From Seleniivibrio woodruffii (GTDB lineage: Bacteria; Chrysiogenota; Deferribacteres; Deferribacterales; Geovibrionaceae): 64,000 bases of DNA. Shown one piece after another: positions 40,991-50,826 of this stretch; the stretch's first letter is position 1, and every line of letters starts with the position of its first letter. The notes beneath the pieces were generated by a model. That model had not been told where the DNA came from and did no database searches. It worked only from the letters and a program-made list of their open reading frames with translations. The stretch covers positions 62,001-126,000 of the forward strand of contig NZ_JAJUIS010000008.1 of the NCBI RefSeq assembly GCF_029267515.1. Direction: 5' to 3'. The translations under genes and the position numbers were made by a program.

Positions 40991-41589
40991 TGCAGCCTTA
41001 TAAAAACGGACTGTTTCGGAGTGACGTATTCCAGATCCTCCGCATGTCCGCCGTTATATCTGTAGGTATAGGTACCTTCCGGTGTTTTGATGGTTCTGAT
41101 GAGGTAATCGTCTCCGGCGGTTATCTCGACTTTGTCCTTTGTGAGGAAATAATCGCCGTCTTTAAGTGATATGTTAAATGAATCGTCAACGTTCATATAC
41201 GGATAGCGGATCAGCTCAACCATACTCTCAAGGTTTTTCTGCTTCATTATGTACTGAGCGAGCAGACTCACATCGCCTGTGCCGTCAACAGCAGCTATTT
41301 TGCCGTCTCTGTAATCGACTTTTGCAAGTGTTATTCCGAGTGGACCAAGTATAGTCAGCGTAAAATCGTTGTTGCACTTTTTGTCCAGATACCCTTTAAG
41401 GCGGATATCCTGCTCTTTGTAAAGATAGCGCACGACAACCTTACCTTTATATTCGCAGACAACCCTGTTGGCGTCCTGTATTCTGCTGATTGCGTCTTCA
41501 GGGATATCGCTGACCACCGGTCTGACAGTACAGGCAGCGGTTAAGACGACCAATGCGAAAAAAAGGCTAATCTTCTTTAATGATATCAT
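40987..41589 (-). CDS. Lipoprotein, LolB-like by position
   Basis: The 200-residue lipoprotein has a signal MISLKKISLFFALVVLTAAC (lipobox TAAC) and a beta-rich body (VVCEYKGKVVVRYLYKEQDIRLKGYLDKKC, FTLTILGPLGITLAKVDY) that fits the half-barrel of LolB or DUF4292 proteins. The lolB-ispE-prs order of other bacteria supports a role in receiving lipoproteins at the outer membrane, but sequence identity cannot be judged here. It starts inside the end of the TPR gene. Confidence 0.75.
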   Translation of the reverse strand: MISLKKISLFFALVVLTAACTVRPVVSDIPEDAISRIQDANRVVCEYKGKVVVRYLYKEQDIRLKGYLDKKCNNDFTLTILGPLGITLAKVDYRDGKIAAVDGTGDVSLLAQYIMKQKNLESMVELIRYPYMNVDDSFNISLKDGDYFLTKDKVEITAGDDYLIRTIKTPEGTYTYRYNGGHAEDLEYVTPKQSVFIRLQ

Positions 41590-43159
41590 CTATGCTTTTC
41601 TTAATACCGAGTTTTTTCATTATCGCCTTCATATGCGCCGTTATCTCCGGTTCGTCGGGAGCTTTTTTAACTGCACGCTTCTGGTATACGAAAGCGTCCT
41701 TGTATTTCCCCTGTTTGTAGAGTATCCAGCCGAGGCTGTCCAGGTATGCAGCCTCTTCCGGGCGCTTGTCCAGTGCTTTTCGGATAAGTCTTTCGCCCTC
41801 TTTGAGATTAACTCCCATTTCGGCATACATATATCCGAGAAAGTTCAGGAACGACTCATTGTCGGGGTGATGTTTCAGCCCCTGTTTTATCAGCTCAACA
41901 GCCTTGTCCCTCTGTTTCTGTTCGTCGTAGAGCACAGCAAGGTCAAGCCTGAGTTTTATATCCTTGTCATTTTCTCTAAGTGCGTTTATAAGAACGTTCT
42001 CTGCGGAAATGTAGTCCTCTTTCTGAATGTACGCTTCCGCGGTTATGCGGTAGAAATCCACATCCTTATATATTTTATCGATATCTGCGAGCACTTTTAT
42101 TGCTCTTTCCGGCTCTTTGTCGCGGATATAAATCACAGCGAGGCGTTTTCTTGCGTCAGCAAAATCAGGACGTCTCACAAGCAGAGCGTTGTATGCTGCC
42201 TCCGCTTCCGTGTCCATCCTTGCCGCCTCCGCCATAAGCGCCATGGAGTATCCGGTCTGGATGTCGTTGTCTATTTCAAATGCACGTCTGAAATAATCGT
42301 AAGCCCTGTCGTATTTTCCGGCATTATAGCTGAGCGAGCCGAGCTGTTTCAGCACATACAGCTTTTCGTTTCCCTGTAAATTTTCCAGTATGCTTTCATA
42401 AAGCGGGTATGCGTCAACCTCTTTCCCCTGCTTTTTCAGAATTTCAGCAAGTCGAAACTGGGCGATTATATTACCGGGGTTGGTCTGTATTACCATTTTA
42501 AGATATTTGACAGCGTTTGCAGTGTCGTTAAGCCCAAGATAATAGTCCGCAAGACGGGATGCGGCAAAAAAGTTTCCGTCAATATCTGCCGCGGTGTGAT
42601 AGTCCGCCAGAGCCTCTTTGTCAAGCCCCAGCATCGCGTACATTTTAGCTCTGCCTACATAGTATTCGGATTTCTTTTCTTTGGAGATAAGCTGATTATA
42701 AGCACTTATAGCACTGTTGAAGTCACGCATCTCTTCGTATGCGTCGGCAAGGGATTCAACATATTTGCTGTCGTTTGAAAGCTCGTAGGCCTTCTTATAC
42801 ATCTCCACAGCCTTAGGCATGTTCTCCCTGTTCATACGGTAGATGTCACCCATAAGCCCAACAAGCTCAACGGAATCGGGATTATGTCTAAGCCCTTTCT
42901 CAACGGTGAGCTTAACAGCCTGCAGGTCGTTCAGCTTTATATAGGTTTGTGCAAGTTTCAGGTAGACGTAGGCGCTGTCCGTATTCTCAAGCATCTGCTC
43001 GTAAAGATCGGCAGCCTCTTCGTAACGACCCTCGTTATCATACAGCGAGGCGCGCATGTAAAGCGAATCCAGTGAATAGTCCGCAGTGCTTGTGTCTGCC
43101 GAGGATATTATACTCGTCAGAAAAAGCCCCGCCAGTATGATAATGAGTTTATTTCGCAT
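41567..43159 (-). CDS. Secreted TPR-repeat protein
   Basis: The 530-residue protein has a signal peptide ([20 protein letters not shown]) and about a dozen TPR repeats (for example YLKLAQTYIKLNDLQAVKLTVEKGL, YLDSLGWILYKQGKYKDAF), covering nearly its whole length. It should be a periplasmic or outer-membrane scaffold for protein contacts. Similar TPR proteins precede lolB/ispE genes in other bacteria. Its start overlaps the accC stop by one base. No specific function can be given. Confidence 0.88.
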   Translation of the reverse strand: MRNKLIIILAGLFLTSIISSADTSTADYSLDSLYMRASLYDNEGRYEEAADLYEQMLENTDSAYVYLKLAQTYIKLNDLQAVKLTVEKGLRHNPDSVELVGLMGDIYRMNRENMPKAVEMYKKAYELSNDSKYVESLADAYEEMRDFNSAISAYNQLISKEKKSEYYVGRAKMYAMLGLDKEALADYHTAADIDGNFFAASRLADYYLGLNDTANAVKYLKMVIQTNPGNIIAQFRLAEILKKQGKEVDAYPLYESILENLQGNEKLYVLKQLGSLSYNAGKYDRAYDYFRRAFEIDNDIQTGYSMALMAEAARMDTEAEAAYNALLVRRPDFADARKRLAVIYIRDKEPERAIKVLADIDKIYKDVDFYRITAEAYIQKEDYISAENVLINALRENDKDIKLRLDLAVLYDEQKQRDKAVELIKQGLKHHPDNESFLNFLGYMYAEMGVNLKEGERLIRKALDKRPEEAAYLDSLGWILYKQGKYKDAFVYQKRAVKKAPDEPEITAHMKAIMKKLGIKKSIDDIIKED

Positions 43160-44493
43160 TAAAAGTACCTTTCGATGAATGCCGTGCTTATTTCGCCTTT
43201 TATGAAAGCGTGATGATCGAGTATGCGTTTATGAAGAGGTATGGTGGTTTTGATACCCTCCACAACAAACTCGTCCAGCGCTCTTTTCATTCTGGCTATA
43301 GCCATCTCCCGGTTTTTTCCGAAAACGATAAGTTTTGCTATCATACTGTCGTAATACGGAAGAACTGTATAGCCATCGTAACATGCGGAATCCACTCTTG
43401 TTCCGAAACCGCCTGGCGTGTTATACCCCGAAATGGTGCCGGGGCAGGGACGGAACGTCTCCGGATCCTCCGCATTTATCCTGCATTCTATGGCATGACC
43501 AACAATCCTGATATCTTCCTGTTTAAGCTCAAGGGGTTCGCCTGCGGCGATTCTGAGCTGGAGCTGAAGAAGGTCGATATTGGTCATCATCTCCGTAACC
43601 GGGTGTTCCACCTGAATACGGGTGTTCATCTCCATAAAATAGAAGTTTTCATATTTATCCACAAGGTATTCTATTGTTCCGGCGTTCTCATATTGAAGAG
43701 CCTGAACGGCCTGAACAGAGGTGTCGCCCATTTTTTTCCTTGTTGCCTGGCTGATTCCGGTGCTGGGAGCTTCTTCAAGAAGTTTCTGGTGGCGGCGCTG
43801 TATGGAACATTCTCTTTCAAAGAAGTGAAGTCCCTTGCCCTTTCCGTCACCGAAAACCTGAATCTCAACGTGTCTGGGTTCCTCGATGAATTTCTCGATG
43901 TAAACCTCATCGGAACCGAACGCGTTTGCGCCCTCAGCTCTTGCCATTTCAAAAGCGTTGAGGAAGCTCATTTCGTTATGAGCAACGCGCATACCTTTTC
44001 CGCCTCCGCCTGCCGCAGCTTTGATTATGACGGGAAAGCCTATCTGCTTCGCAATTTCGAGCCCCTCTTTAACGTCTGCAACAGAGCCGTCACTGCCGGG
44101 TACAACAGGCACGCCGAATTTCTTCATGGCGTCCTTAGCGGCCGATTTGTTTCCCATCATGCCGATATGCTTTGAGCTGGGACCTATGAACTTGAACCCG
44201 CTCTCCTCGCAGATAGCGGCGAAGTCTTCGTTCTCGGCAAGAAAGCCGTATCCGGGGTGGATGGCGTCCGCATCGGCTATCTCGGCAGCAGCCATAATGC
44301 TCTTAACGTTCAGGTAGCTTGCTCTGGACTGAGCCGGTCCTATGCACACCGCCTCGTCCGCCATGGCAACATGGAGGCTGTCGCGGTCAACGTCAGAGTA
44401 GACAGCTACCGTTTTGACATTCAGTTCCCTGCACGCTCTGATTATTCTGAGGGCTATTTCGCCCCTGTTTGCTATCAGTACTTTATTGAACAT
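43159..44493 (-). CDS. accC: Biotin carboxylase subunit of acetyl-CoA carboxylase
   Basis: The 444-residue ATP-grasp enzyme has [19 protein letters not shown], the glycine-rich loop [31 protein letters not shown] and [14 protein letters not shown]. It carboxylates biotin on AccB for the first step of fatty-acid synthesis. It lies 9 bases after accB. The alternative, a pyruvate carboxylase subunit, is less likely given the neighbouring accB and efp. Confidence 0.96.
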   Translation of the reverse strand: MFNKVLIANRGEIALRIIRACRELNVKTVAVYSDVDRDSLHVAMADEAVCIGPAQSRASYLNVKSIMAAAEIADADAIHPGYGFLAENEDFAAICEESGFKFIGPSSKHIGMMGNKSAAKDAMKKFGVPVVPGSDGSVADVKEGLEIAKQIGFPVIIKAAAGGGGKGMRVAHNEMSFLNAFEMARAEGANAFGSDEVYIEKFIEEPRHVEIQVFGDGKGKGLHFFERECSIQRRHQKLLEEAPSTGISQATRKKMGDTSVQAVQALQYENAGTIEYLVDKYENFYFMEMNTRIQVEHPVTEMMTNIDLLQLQLRIAAGEPLELKQEDIRIVGHAIECRINAEDPETFRPCPGTISGYNTPGGFGTRVDSACYDGYTVLPYYDSMIAKLIVFGKNREMAIARMKRALDEFVVEGIKTTIPLHKRILDHHAFIKGEISTAFIERYF

Positions 44494-44502
44494 GGCACGC
44501 CC

Positions 44503-44976
44503 TTATATGGGTTCGACTATGAATATCGTCTCTCCGTATTCTACGGGTTTTCCGTTCATACCGACTCTTTTTTTGATAACGCAGTCAAATTCAGCTTCAA
44601 TCTCGTTCATGATTTTCATGGCTTCAATGATGCAGAGTGTCTGTCCGGCTTTTACAGTGTCGCCTTCAGAAACGAATGCGGCGGCGCCGGGAGACGGAGC
44701 TTCATAAAAAGTTCCGACGATAGGCGATTTAATCTCCGTGCCGGAAACAGCAGGTGCTGCAGGTGCTGCGGCAGCGGGAGCTGCGGCAACAGCAGGGGCG
44801 GGTGCCGCCATCTGCATGGGGGCAGCGTACTGCATCTGAGGTGCTGCCTGAATTATCTGGGGAGCATCGCTGTTTTTGGATATGTAAATGCTCTCATTCT
44901 CGTTTTCATACTCAAATTCTTTGATGTCTGATTTTTCAATAAATCTGATCAGTTCTTTGATCTCTTTGATGTCCAT
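44503..44976 (-). CDS. accB: Biotin carboxyl carrier protein
   Basis: The 157-residue protein has an N-terminal helical part (DIKEIKELIRFIEKSDIKEFEYE), an Ala/Pro-rich flexible linker (about residues 50-80) and a biotinyl domain with the EAMKIMNEI biotin-lysine motif. It carries carboxybiotin between AccC and the carboxyltransferase. It sits between efp and accC in the common aroQ-pepQ-efp-accB-accC order. Confidence 0.96.
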   Translation of the reverse strand: MDIKEIKELIRFIEKSDIKEFEYENENESIYISKNSDAPQIIQAAPQMQYAAPMQMAAPAPAVAAAPAAAAPAAPAVSGTEIKSPIVGTFYEAPSPGAAAFVSEGDTVKAGQTLCIIEAMKIMNEIEAEFDCVIKKRVGMNGKPVEYGETIFIVEPI

Positions 44977-44988
44977 CTTCCACCCTCC

Positions 44989-45564
44989 TTATCTGGCGGT
45001 TCTGACCCGTTCCATGTATGTCTGTTCTCTCGTGTCTATTTTAAGCACGTCGCCGATGTTGATGAACAGAGGAACGTTAACTGTTCCGCCTGTGCTGACT
45101 GTTGCGGGTTTGGAACCGCCGCTTACAGTATCGCCTTTCAGACCGGGGTCTGTTTCAACAACTTCAAGCTCAACAAAGTTCGGCAGGTCGATGCCGATGG
45201 GCTGTCCGTTGAAAATCTGCACGCCAACGTGGATATTCTCAGGCATGAACAGTGAGTTATCGCCTACGCTGTCGGTGGGGATCTCTATCTGCTCATAGCT
45301 TTCGTTGTCCATGAAATAAAACTTTTCGCCGTCGTTGTAGAGATACTGCATCTCTTTCTCTTCAAAATCAGGCTGTTTTATCTTTTCATCCGATTTGAAT
45401 GTTCTTTCGATAACCGCACCTGTGCGAAGACTTTTCACTTTTGTGCGGACGTTTGCGCCGCCTCTTCCGCATTTAATATGAAGATACTCGACAACGGCAT
45501 AGGGTTCACCGTCGAGTTCAATTTTCGCTCCTCTCTTAAACTGGTTGGGAGTGATAACGCTCAT
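44989..45564 (-). CDS. efp: Elongation factor P
   Basis: GAGGTG lies 3 bases before ATG 45564, giving 191 residues, the normal EF-P size, with three beta-barrel domains (ITPNQFKRGAKIELDGEPYAVVEYL at the start, PLFINIGDVLKIDTREQTYMERV at the end). EF-P rescues ribosomes at polyproline stretches. The domain I loop that normally carries a modified Lys (PGKG) reads C32-G-R34-G-G, so Arg sits at the tip. A longer upstream frame overlaps pepQ and is not used. Confidence 0.95.
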   Translation of the reverse strand: MSVITPNQFKRGAKIELDGEPYAVVEYLHIKCGRGGANVRTKVKSLRTGAVIERTFKSDEKIKQPDFEEKEMQYLYNDGEKFYFMDNESYEQIEIPTDSVGDNSLFMPENIHVGVQIFNGQPIGIDLPNFVELEVVETDPGLKGDTVSGGSKPATVSTGGTVNVPLFINIGDVLKIDTREQTYMERVRTAR

Positions 45565-45571
45565 AAACACC

Positions 45572-46627
45572 TCATAAATTCTTATAGATATATCTGTCAA
45601 AAACCGCTGTAAGGTTCTCGCATCCGTTTTCTGTGACCAGAACAGTGTCCTCAAGACGGACTCCGAATTTCTCCGGCAGGTAAATGCCCGGTTCAATGGT
45701 CACAACCATCCCTGCTTTAAGGACGGTCTCGTCCCGTCTGTTAAGCGACGGTTTTTCGTGGACGTCTATGCCCACTCCGTGTCCAAGGCTGTGGTTGAAA
45801 TATTTCCCGTAGCCTTGTGACTCTATGTATTCTCTGGCAACCGCGTCCGCATCGCAGGCTCTTACGCCCTCGCGCACGAACTCCGATGCCTTTTTAAGCG
45901 CCGTATAGACTATGCCGGCTATCTTTTCCGCCTCAGCGTTCCCGCCCGCTATGACAAGTCTGGTGACGTCGCTGCAATAGTTCAGCCTGCACCCGTAGTC
46001 CAGCACCACAGGATCGTTAACCTCAACTTTTTTTCGGGTTGCAATCCCGTGGGGAAGCGCCCCTCTTGCGCCTGAAGCGACGATAGTATCAAATGAGGTT
46101 GTTCTCGCACCAGCCAGCTTCATCTGTTTTTCAAGTTCCGCCGCCCAGTGATCCTCCGTGTTGCCGGCAACAAAAACGGGCAGTGAGTTTACGAACCCTT
46201 CGTATGCCGCCCTGTACATATCCTTTATCTGTGATATCTCGTCAGCGTCTTTTATCATGCGAAGCCCGCCGATGAGGTTTTCCCTGTCTATGTCAACGCT
46301 GCATCCTGCTCCGGTGAGGGTTTCATATTCAAGAAGCCCGCACGAATAAGTTACGTGCACTTTTCTGTACCGTGCAGCCTGCGCAGCGGCAGATTCCTGA
46401 TAGCTGTTTACAATGATGCTGTCAATTCCTTTATAAAGCTCAGACTTTATCTGTTCTTCATATCTGCCGTCAGTCATGAAGAGTGCGGAATGACCGTCCA
46501 CAAAAAGCATTGCCGTACTGCCTGTGAATCCGGTCAGGTAGAAGATGTCAGAAAGTGAGCTGACGAAAAGACAGTCTATACCGCTCTGTTTCATCAGTTT
46601 TTGAAGTTCATCAATTCTGCCTGTCAA
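45572..46627 (-). CDS. Xaa-Pro aminopeptidase/dipeptidase (M24B)
   Basis: The 351-residue metallopeptidase has a creatinase-type N-terminal domain and the M24 catalytic domain: DTIVASGARGALPHG, VVLDYGCRLNYCSDVTR, HSLGHGVGIDVHEKPSL and VVTIEPGIYLPEKFGVRLEDTVLV, which hold the two-metal ligands. It trims N-terminal residues before proline. The gene is a usual neighbour of efp, overlapping aroQ by four bases and ending 7 bases before the efp start. Confidence 0.94.
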   Translation of the reverse strand: MTGRIDELQKLMKQSGIDCLFVSSLSDIFYLTGFTGSTAMLFVDGHSALFMTDGRYEEQIKSELYKGIDSIIVNSYQESAAAQAARYRKVHVTYSCGLLEYETLTGAGCSVDIDRENLIGGLRMIKDADEISQIKDMYRAAYEGFVNSLPVFVAGNTEDHWAAELEKQMKLAGARTTSFDTIVASGARGALPHGIATRKKVEVNDPVVLDYGCRLNYCSDVTRLVIAGGNAEAEKIAGIVYTALKKASEFVREGVRACDADAVAREYIESQGYGKYFNHSLGHGVGIDVHEKPSLNRRDETVLKAGMVVTIEPGIYLPEKFGVRLEDTVLVTENGCENLTAVFDRYIYKNL

Positions 46628-47046
46628 GCAAGCTCTCCGATGAAATAGTCGAGGGCGAGCATATATGATTTCGCGCCAAAACCTGCGATAACCCCTTTTG
46701 CGACGTCCGAAATATATGATTTATGTCGAAAATCCTCTCTTGCATACACGTTTGAAAGATGTACCTCTATAAACGGGAGTGAAACCGAAAGCAGCGCGTC
46801 CCTTATGGCTATGCTCGTGTGGGTATAAGCTCCGGCGTTTATAATGATGCCGTTCGCGTCGCTCCTGTGTATCATGTCAATTATGTCGCCTTCGTGGTTC
46901 GACTGAAAAAACTCCAGTTCGCACCTGCCGTCCGCCCTGTGCTTCATCTCTTCGCAGATTGAGTCCAGAGTTACGTCGCCGTAAATCCCCTTTTCCCTGC
47001 GACCGAGCATGTTCAGGTTCGGACCGTTAACAACAAGGATCTTCAT
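46624..47046 (-). CDS. aroQ: Type II 3-dehydroquinate dehydratase
   Basis: The 140-residue enzyme has the type II signatures VNGPNLNMLGRREKGIYG (catalytic Tyr), FFQSNHEGDIIDMIH, INAGAYTHTSIAIRDAL and IEVHLSNVYARE. It removes water from 3-dehydroquinate, and together with aroB and aroK nearby covers three steps of the shikimate pathway. The pepQ gene overlaps its stop. Confidence 0.96.
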   Translation of the reverse strand: MKILVVNGPNLNMLGRREKGIYGDVTLDSICEEMKHRADGRCELEFFQSNHEGDIIDMIHRSDANGIIINAGAYTHTSIAIRDALLSVSLPFIEVHLSNVYAREDFRHKSYISDVAKGVIAGFGAKSYMLALDYFIGELA

Positions 47047-47133
47047 CTGTTTCTCCCGTGAGATAATTCAGCTATTATATCAATTAGTACCGCCAAATCC
47101 AGCTATATAAATATTAAACACAGCCGTTTCGGG

Positions 47134-49179
47134 TTACTTTGAGTTATTTTTTATAAGCTCCAATAAGTTTTCAAGCCTGTTCACTTGTTCATATGTTTCA
47201 CTGTCGAGCTGTTCCGGGTCGTATATGAGACTCTCAGCATCATTCTCACCTGAATCAGTGTTCACATATTCATCGACATGCGGTTTTCTGTCTCTCTCCT
47301 CCAGTTCATCCATGGCAAACAGGGTCGCAAGCTCGTCGTTAAGTTCTGTATCCCTGTTTATCTCCTGCTGGATCTCGGAGACAAGTTCCGGTTCCTGTTC
47401 AAGTATATCTTCAGGGATGACCTCATCTTCGGGTTCATCCGTGATATCGCCGTCCGGCGTTTCTTCCGCCTCCTGAACGTCTATAACAGGGCGCAGGTTG
47501 CTGTTGTGCGGAATGATCTCATCAGCGTATTCCGCCGCGTCCTGCTCCGCATCACCCAGAACATCCTTGAGTGCGTCATCTATTTTTTCATCGGTAATAA
47601 GCTCGTCGTGTATCTCTTCAGCTTCATCAGCCTGTATTTCAGGCTGTTCCGACAGTATTTCTTCCGCTTCGTCTTCCGTTGCTTCCTGTTCAGCAGCCTC
47701 ATCATAGACAGCTGTCTCCTCCGCAGGTTCATCGGCAGCAGGGGAATCATCCCCTGTCACATTTTCAGAGACAGGGTCTTCCGGCTGCGGCTCTTCAGAA
47801 ACAGGCTCTTCTGAAGCAGGCTCTTCCGGAGCGGTTTCCTCCATGGCTGTTTCTTCTAAAGCCTGTTCATCAGGCTCACCATATCCAGGTGACGCGGAAA
47901 CAGTTTCATCTTCAGAGACCTCTTCTGTGCTGTCACGTTCTGCTTCCGGTTCTGTAAGTGTTTCTGAGACTTCGGAGCCGATGTCCGCAAGCTGTTCCTC
48001 AGCGTCTATCTCATGAGGTTCGGAAGATTCTTCTTCCTCCTGAACGGCTTCAGACACGGGCGCAACAGCAGGCGCAGGAGCTTCCATCTCTTCTCCGTCC
48101 TCTGAAACAGGCACGAAGCTGAAAAGGTCGTCTATGGAAGCAAGGTGTTCGTCAGATATTTCTTCTATGTCGCCAAAATCGTCAAATATGTTATGTTCGG
48201 CAGGAGTGGCAGGTTCCTCCTGTCCGGATTCTTCCGTCTTCTCTTCTGCGGAGTCCGCACCGGAAAGTTCAGACTCTGTATCATCTTCGTCCGCAAAGGC
48301 TTCCTCTTCGCTCTTTATTCCGTCCAGTCCGAAGTCGGCGGAAAGTTCCGCGGCAAGAGCGTCAACTCCGCCGGAAACAGGCACCTCGCGCTCTTCAATG
48401 CCGGCAAAGTAGTTCTGTTCGTATTTCTGAACAGCTTCCTTCACTTCATCAAGGCTCTCAGTGGGTTCAACATCATCTGATATTTCAGCGAGCATTTCGG
48501 ATTCTATTTCGTTTGAAGTATCCGGCGGACTGTCGTCCTCCTCAAACTTGCTGAGATCGGCATCTTCAATATCTGATGAATGTCCGACGATATCTTCAAC
48601 AGCGGTTTTAACATCCTCTTCGGAAAGGCTTGGGCGCTCGGCAGAATCACCTATTTCGTGTTTGACTTCATCCGCAAGTTCCTGACCGATAGTATCAAGA
48701 AGCTCGTCGTCATCCATAAGTTTGCGTTCGTCGCGCAGATCTGAAAGCTCCATTCCGGTTTCGGCAAGGAGTTCCTCGATAAGCTCCCTCAGTTCAGTAT
48801 CCTCAGGAGCGGAGAAATATGCGTTTTTATATGAAATAATGGCTTTTTTGTATTCGTTTTCGCTCTGATATATTTTTCCGAGCAGTTTTTCGGCGGCATA
48901 GTTATTGGGATCAAGAACACGTACTTCGGTGAGAATAGCCTTCGCATCGTCAACGCGTCCCATGCCCACATAGCATTTTGCAAGGAGGGTCTTTGCGGTT
49001 GAAACTTCGGGATTTGCATCCAGACCGCGGAAAAGCACCTGAACGGCATCGTCGAAACGGTTCAGTTCAACGTATGCTTTTGCCAGCGGAAGAAATAGCA
49101 TGGAGGTACTGTCCGCCTCCAGCTTCGCGGAAAAATATTCGATATCGCCCAGAAGTCCGGCTTTTGTTTTTTCGTCCAT
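47134..49179 (-). CDS. TPR protein with a long acidic, disordered region
   Basis: With the ATG at 49179 the protein has 681 residues. The first 150 or so hold TPR repeats (MLFLPLAKAYVELNRFDDAVQVL, TAKTLLAKCYVGMGRVDDA, AEKLLGKIYQSENEYKKAI). The next 450 are extremely rich in Glu, Asp, Ser and Pro, with repeated EEP/SEEP units, and almost certainly disordered. A short C-terminal helix (YEQVNRLENLLELIKN) closes it. A TTG at 49209 would extend it by ten residues. No family recognised; FimV-like or regulatory scaffolds are possibilities. Confidence 0.78.
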   Translation of the reverse strand: MDEKTKAGLLGDIEYFSAKLEADSTSMLFLPLAKAYVELNRFDDAVQVLFRGLDANPEVSTAKTLLAKCYVGMGRVDDAKAILTEVRVLDPNNYAAEKLLGKIYQSENEYKKAIISYKNAYFSAPEDTELRELIEELLAETGMELSDLRDERKLMDDDELLDTIGQELADEVKHEIGDSAERPSLSEEDVKTAVEDIVGHSSDIEDADLSKFEEDDSPPDTSNEIESEMLAEISDDVEPTESLDEVKEAVQKYEQNYFAGIEEREVPVSGGVDALAAELSADFGLDGIKSEEEAFADEDDTESELSGADSAEEKTEESGQEEPATPAEHNIFDDFGDIEEISDEHLASIDDLFSFVPVSEDGEEMEAPAPAVAPVSEAVQEEEESSEPHEIDAEEQLADIGSEVSETLTEPEAERDSTEEVSEDETVSASPGYGEPDEQALEETAMEETAPEEPASEEPVSEEPQPEDPVSENVTGDDSPAADEPAEETAVYDEAAEQEATEDEAEEILSEQPEIQADEAEEIHDELITDEKIDDALKDVLGDAEQDAAEYADEIIPHNSNLRPVIDVQEAEETPDGDITDEPEDEVIPEDILEQEPELVSEIQQEINRDTELNDELATLFAMDELEERDRKPHVDEYVNTDSGENDAESLIYDPEQLDSETYEQVNRLENLLELIKNNSK

Positions 49180-49237
49180 ACAGAGATATGTTACCTTGAA
49201 ATGAAACAACAGTCAAAGGTTAAGACTCAGGAGAGGA

Positions 49238-50287
49238 TCAGACGCCCGTAAAGTATTGGATCACCTGTTCTATCTGGATGTTCTTAACAAGTTTACCGGT
49301 GCCTGTTTTCGGGGCAATCGCGAGCGTCAGCCCCTTTTTGTCCGCTTTTTTATCCGCAGTCATAGCACCGAAGAAAACATTTTTATCAGCTATATTGTAT
49401 GTAAGATCAAATCCGTATGCAGTCAGAACGCGCCTTATATCATCAAGAGCTTTCGCATCAGCCAGCCTGTGTTTAACGGCATAATCCGTTTCCAGATACA
49501 TTCCCGCTGCAACAGCGAACCCGTGCTTAACGCTGTGGTCGGAATCTGTCTCTATGGCGTGTGCGAAGGTGTGTCCGAAATTAAGAAGCGCTCTTTCGCC
49601 CTTCTCTTTCTCGTCTATGCGCACAACTTCCGCTTTCATTCCACAACAGCGCGTTACGATATAGTCCAGAACCTCAGTGTCACGGGCAAGCACTCTCTCT
49701 TTATTATCATACAGATATTCGAGAAACTGAGCATCGTATACCATCCCGTATTTGATAACTTCTGCAACGCCGTTCAGAAACTCTTCATCTGTGAGAGTTT
49801 TGAGGAAATCCATATCGATATATACTTGTTTCGGCTGGGCGAACACACCGACGTTGTTCTTTGCTCCCCTGAAATTTATTCCGGTTTTCCCGCCCACGCT
49901 GGAATCCACCATTGAGAGCAGAGTTGTAGGTATCTGAACAAAGCTGATGCCGCGCATATAGGTTGCCGCCACAAAACCGCCGACGTCTCCTGTTATGCCG
50001 CCGCCAATAAGAACAAGTCTCCCGTCTCTGCGGCATTCTCCGCGGAAAAGGAAGCCAAGCACAGCGACAACCGACTCATGGGTTTTGTTGTGTTCATCCG
50101 CACGGAAACGGTATACCCGTTCTGTGGGCATGATATCACTGTACAGCCGGAAAACGTTATCATCTACCATGAAAAAATCGTTGGCAGAGCCGAAATTTTT
50201 CAGCGTATCCGCTATAAAACCGCTGCCGATAGTGATCTCATAGGAATCGTCAACCTGTTTTTTCAGATCAACAAATACTTTACCCAT
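49238..50287 (-). CDS. aroB: 3-dehydroquinate synthase
   Basis: The 349-residue enzyme has the DHQS core: GGGITGDVGGFVAATYMRGISFVQIPTTLLSMVDSSVGGKTGIN, KYGMVYDAQF, and LNFGHTFAHAIE with metal-binding histidines. It cyclises DAHP to 3-dehydroquinate with NAD. It follows aroK by 20 bases; the aroK-aroB pair is common. Confidence 0.96.
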   Translation of the reverse strand: MGKVFVDLKKQVDDSYEITIGSGFIADTLKNFGSANDFFMVDDNVFRLYSDIMPTERVYRFRADEHNKTHESVVAVLGFLFRGECRRDGRLVLIGGGITGDVGGFVAATYMRGISFVQIPTTLLSMVDSSVGGKTGINFRGAKNNVGVFAQPKQVYIDMDFLKTLTDEEFLNGVAEVIKYGMVYDAQFLEYLYDNKERVLARDTEVLDYIVTRCCGMKAEVVRIDEKEKGERALLNFGHTFAHAIETDSDHSVKHGFAVAAGMYLETDYAVKHRLADAKALDDIRRVLTAYGFDLTYNIADKNVFFGAMTADKKADKKGLTLAIAPKTGTGKLVKNIQIEQVIQYFTGV

Positions 50288-50307
50288 TTTTCTCCTGCTT
50301 ATGGAGG

Positions 50308-50826
50308 CTAGTTCGCCAGCTCTTCCCTTATAATGGCAACTATCTGATCCGCAGCCTCTCTGGGAGTTATATCGGAAGTTTCTATGATATGATGAGCATT
50401 AATATAGAAAGCCGCCCTTTCAAAAAGCAGACGCTTTATCTCGTCCAGGGGTTCTTCAACCTCCAGAAGGGGTCGGCAGGTCTGATCTTGTTTCAGTCTC
50501 TCGTGTATGGTATTCGCATCCGCAATGAGTGTAAAAACAAGTCCGGAATTTTTCATGAGCTCAAGGTTTCCGCGTGTCACGACTATTCCGCCGCCTGTGG
50601 ATACCACTCTTCCCTTGCCCTCTGTAATGTCGCGAAGAACGTCCGTTTCCAGCCTGCGGAACTCCTCTTCCGATGCGTCTTCGAATATTTCACTTATTTT
50701 TTTCCCTGTCATATCCTCAATCATTTTGTCAGTATCAACAAAATCCAGTTTAAACTCTTCAGCAAGAATTTTTCCTACGGTACTTTTGCCTGTTCCCATA
50801 AAGCCAATCAGGTATATGTTTTTCAT
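50308..50826 (-). CDS. aroK: Shikimate kinase
   Basis: The 172-residue kinase has the P-loop GFMGTGKSTVGKILA, shikimate-binding DTDKMIEDMTGKKISEIF with EEEFRRLETDVL, and VVSTGGGIV. It phosphorylates shikimate with ATP. The ATG directly follows the stop of the penicillin-binding protein gene upstream. Confidence 0.96.
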   Translation of the reverse strand: MKNIYLIGFMGTGKSTVGKILAEEFKLDFVDTDKMIEDMTGKKISEIFEDASEEEFRRLETDVLRDITEGKGRVVSTGGGIVVTRGNLELMKNSGLVFTLIADANTIHERLKQDQTCRPLLEVEEPLDEIKRLLFERAAFYINAHHIIETSDITPREAADQIVAIIREELAN

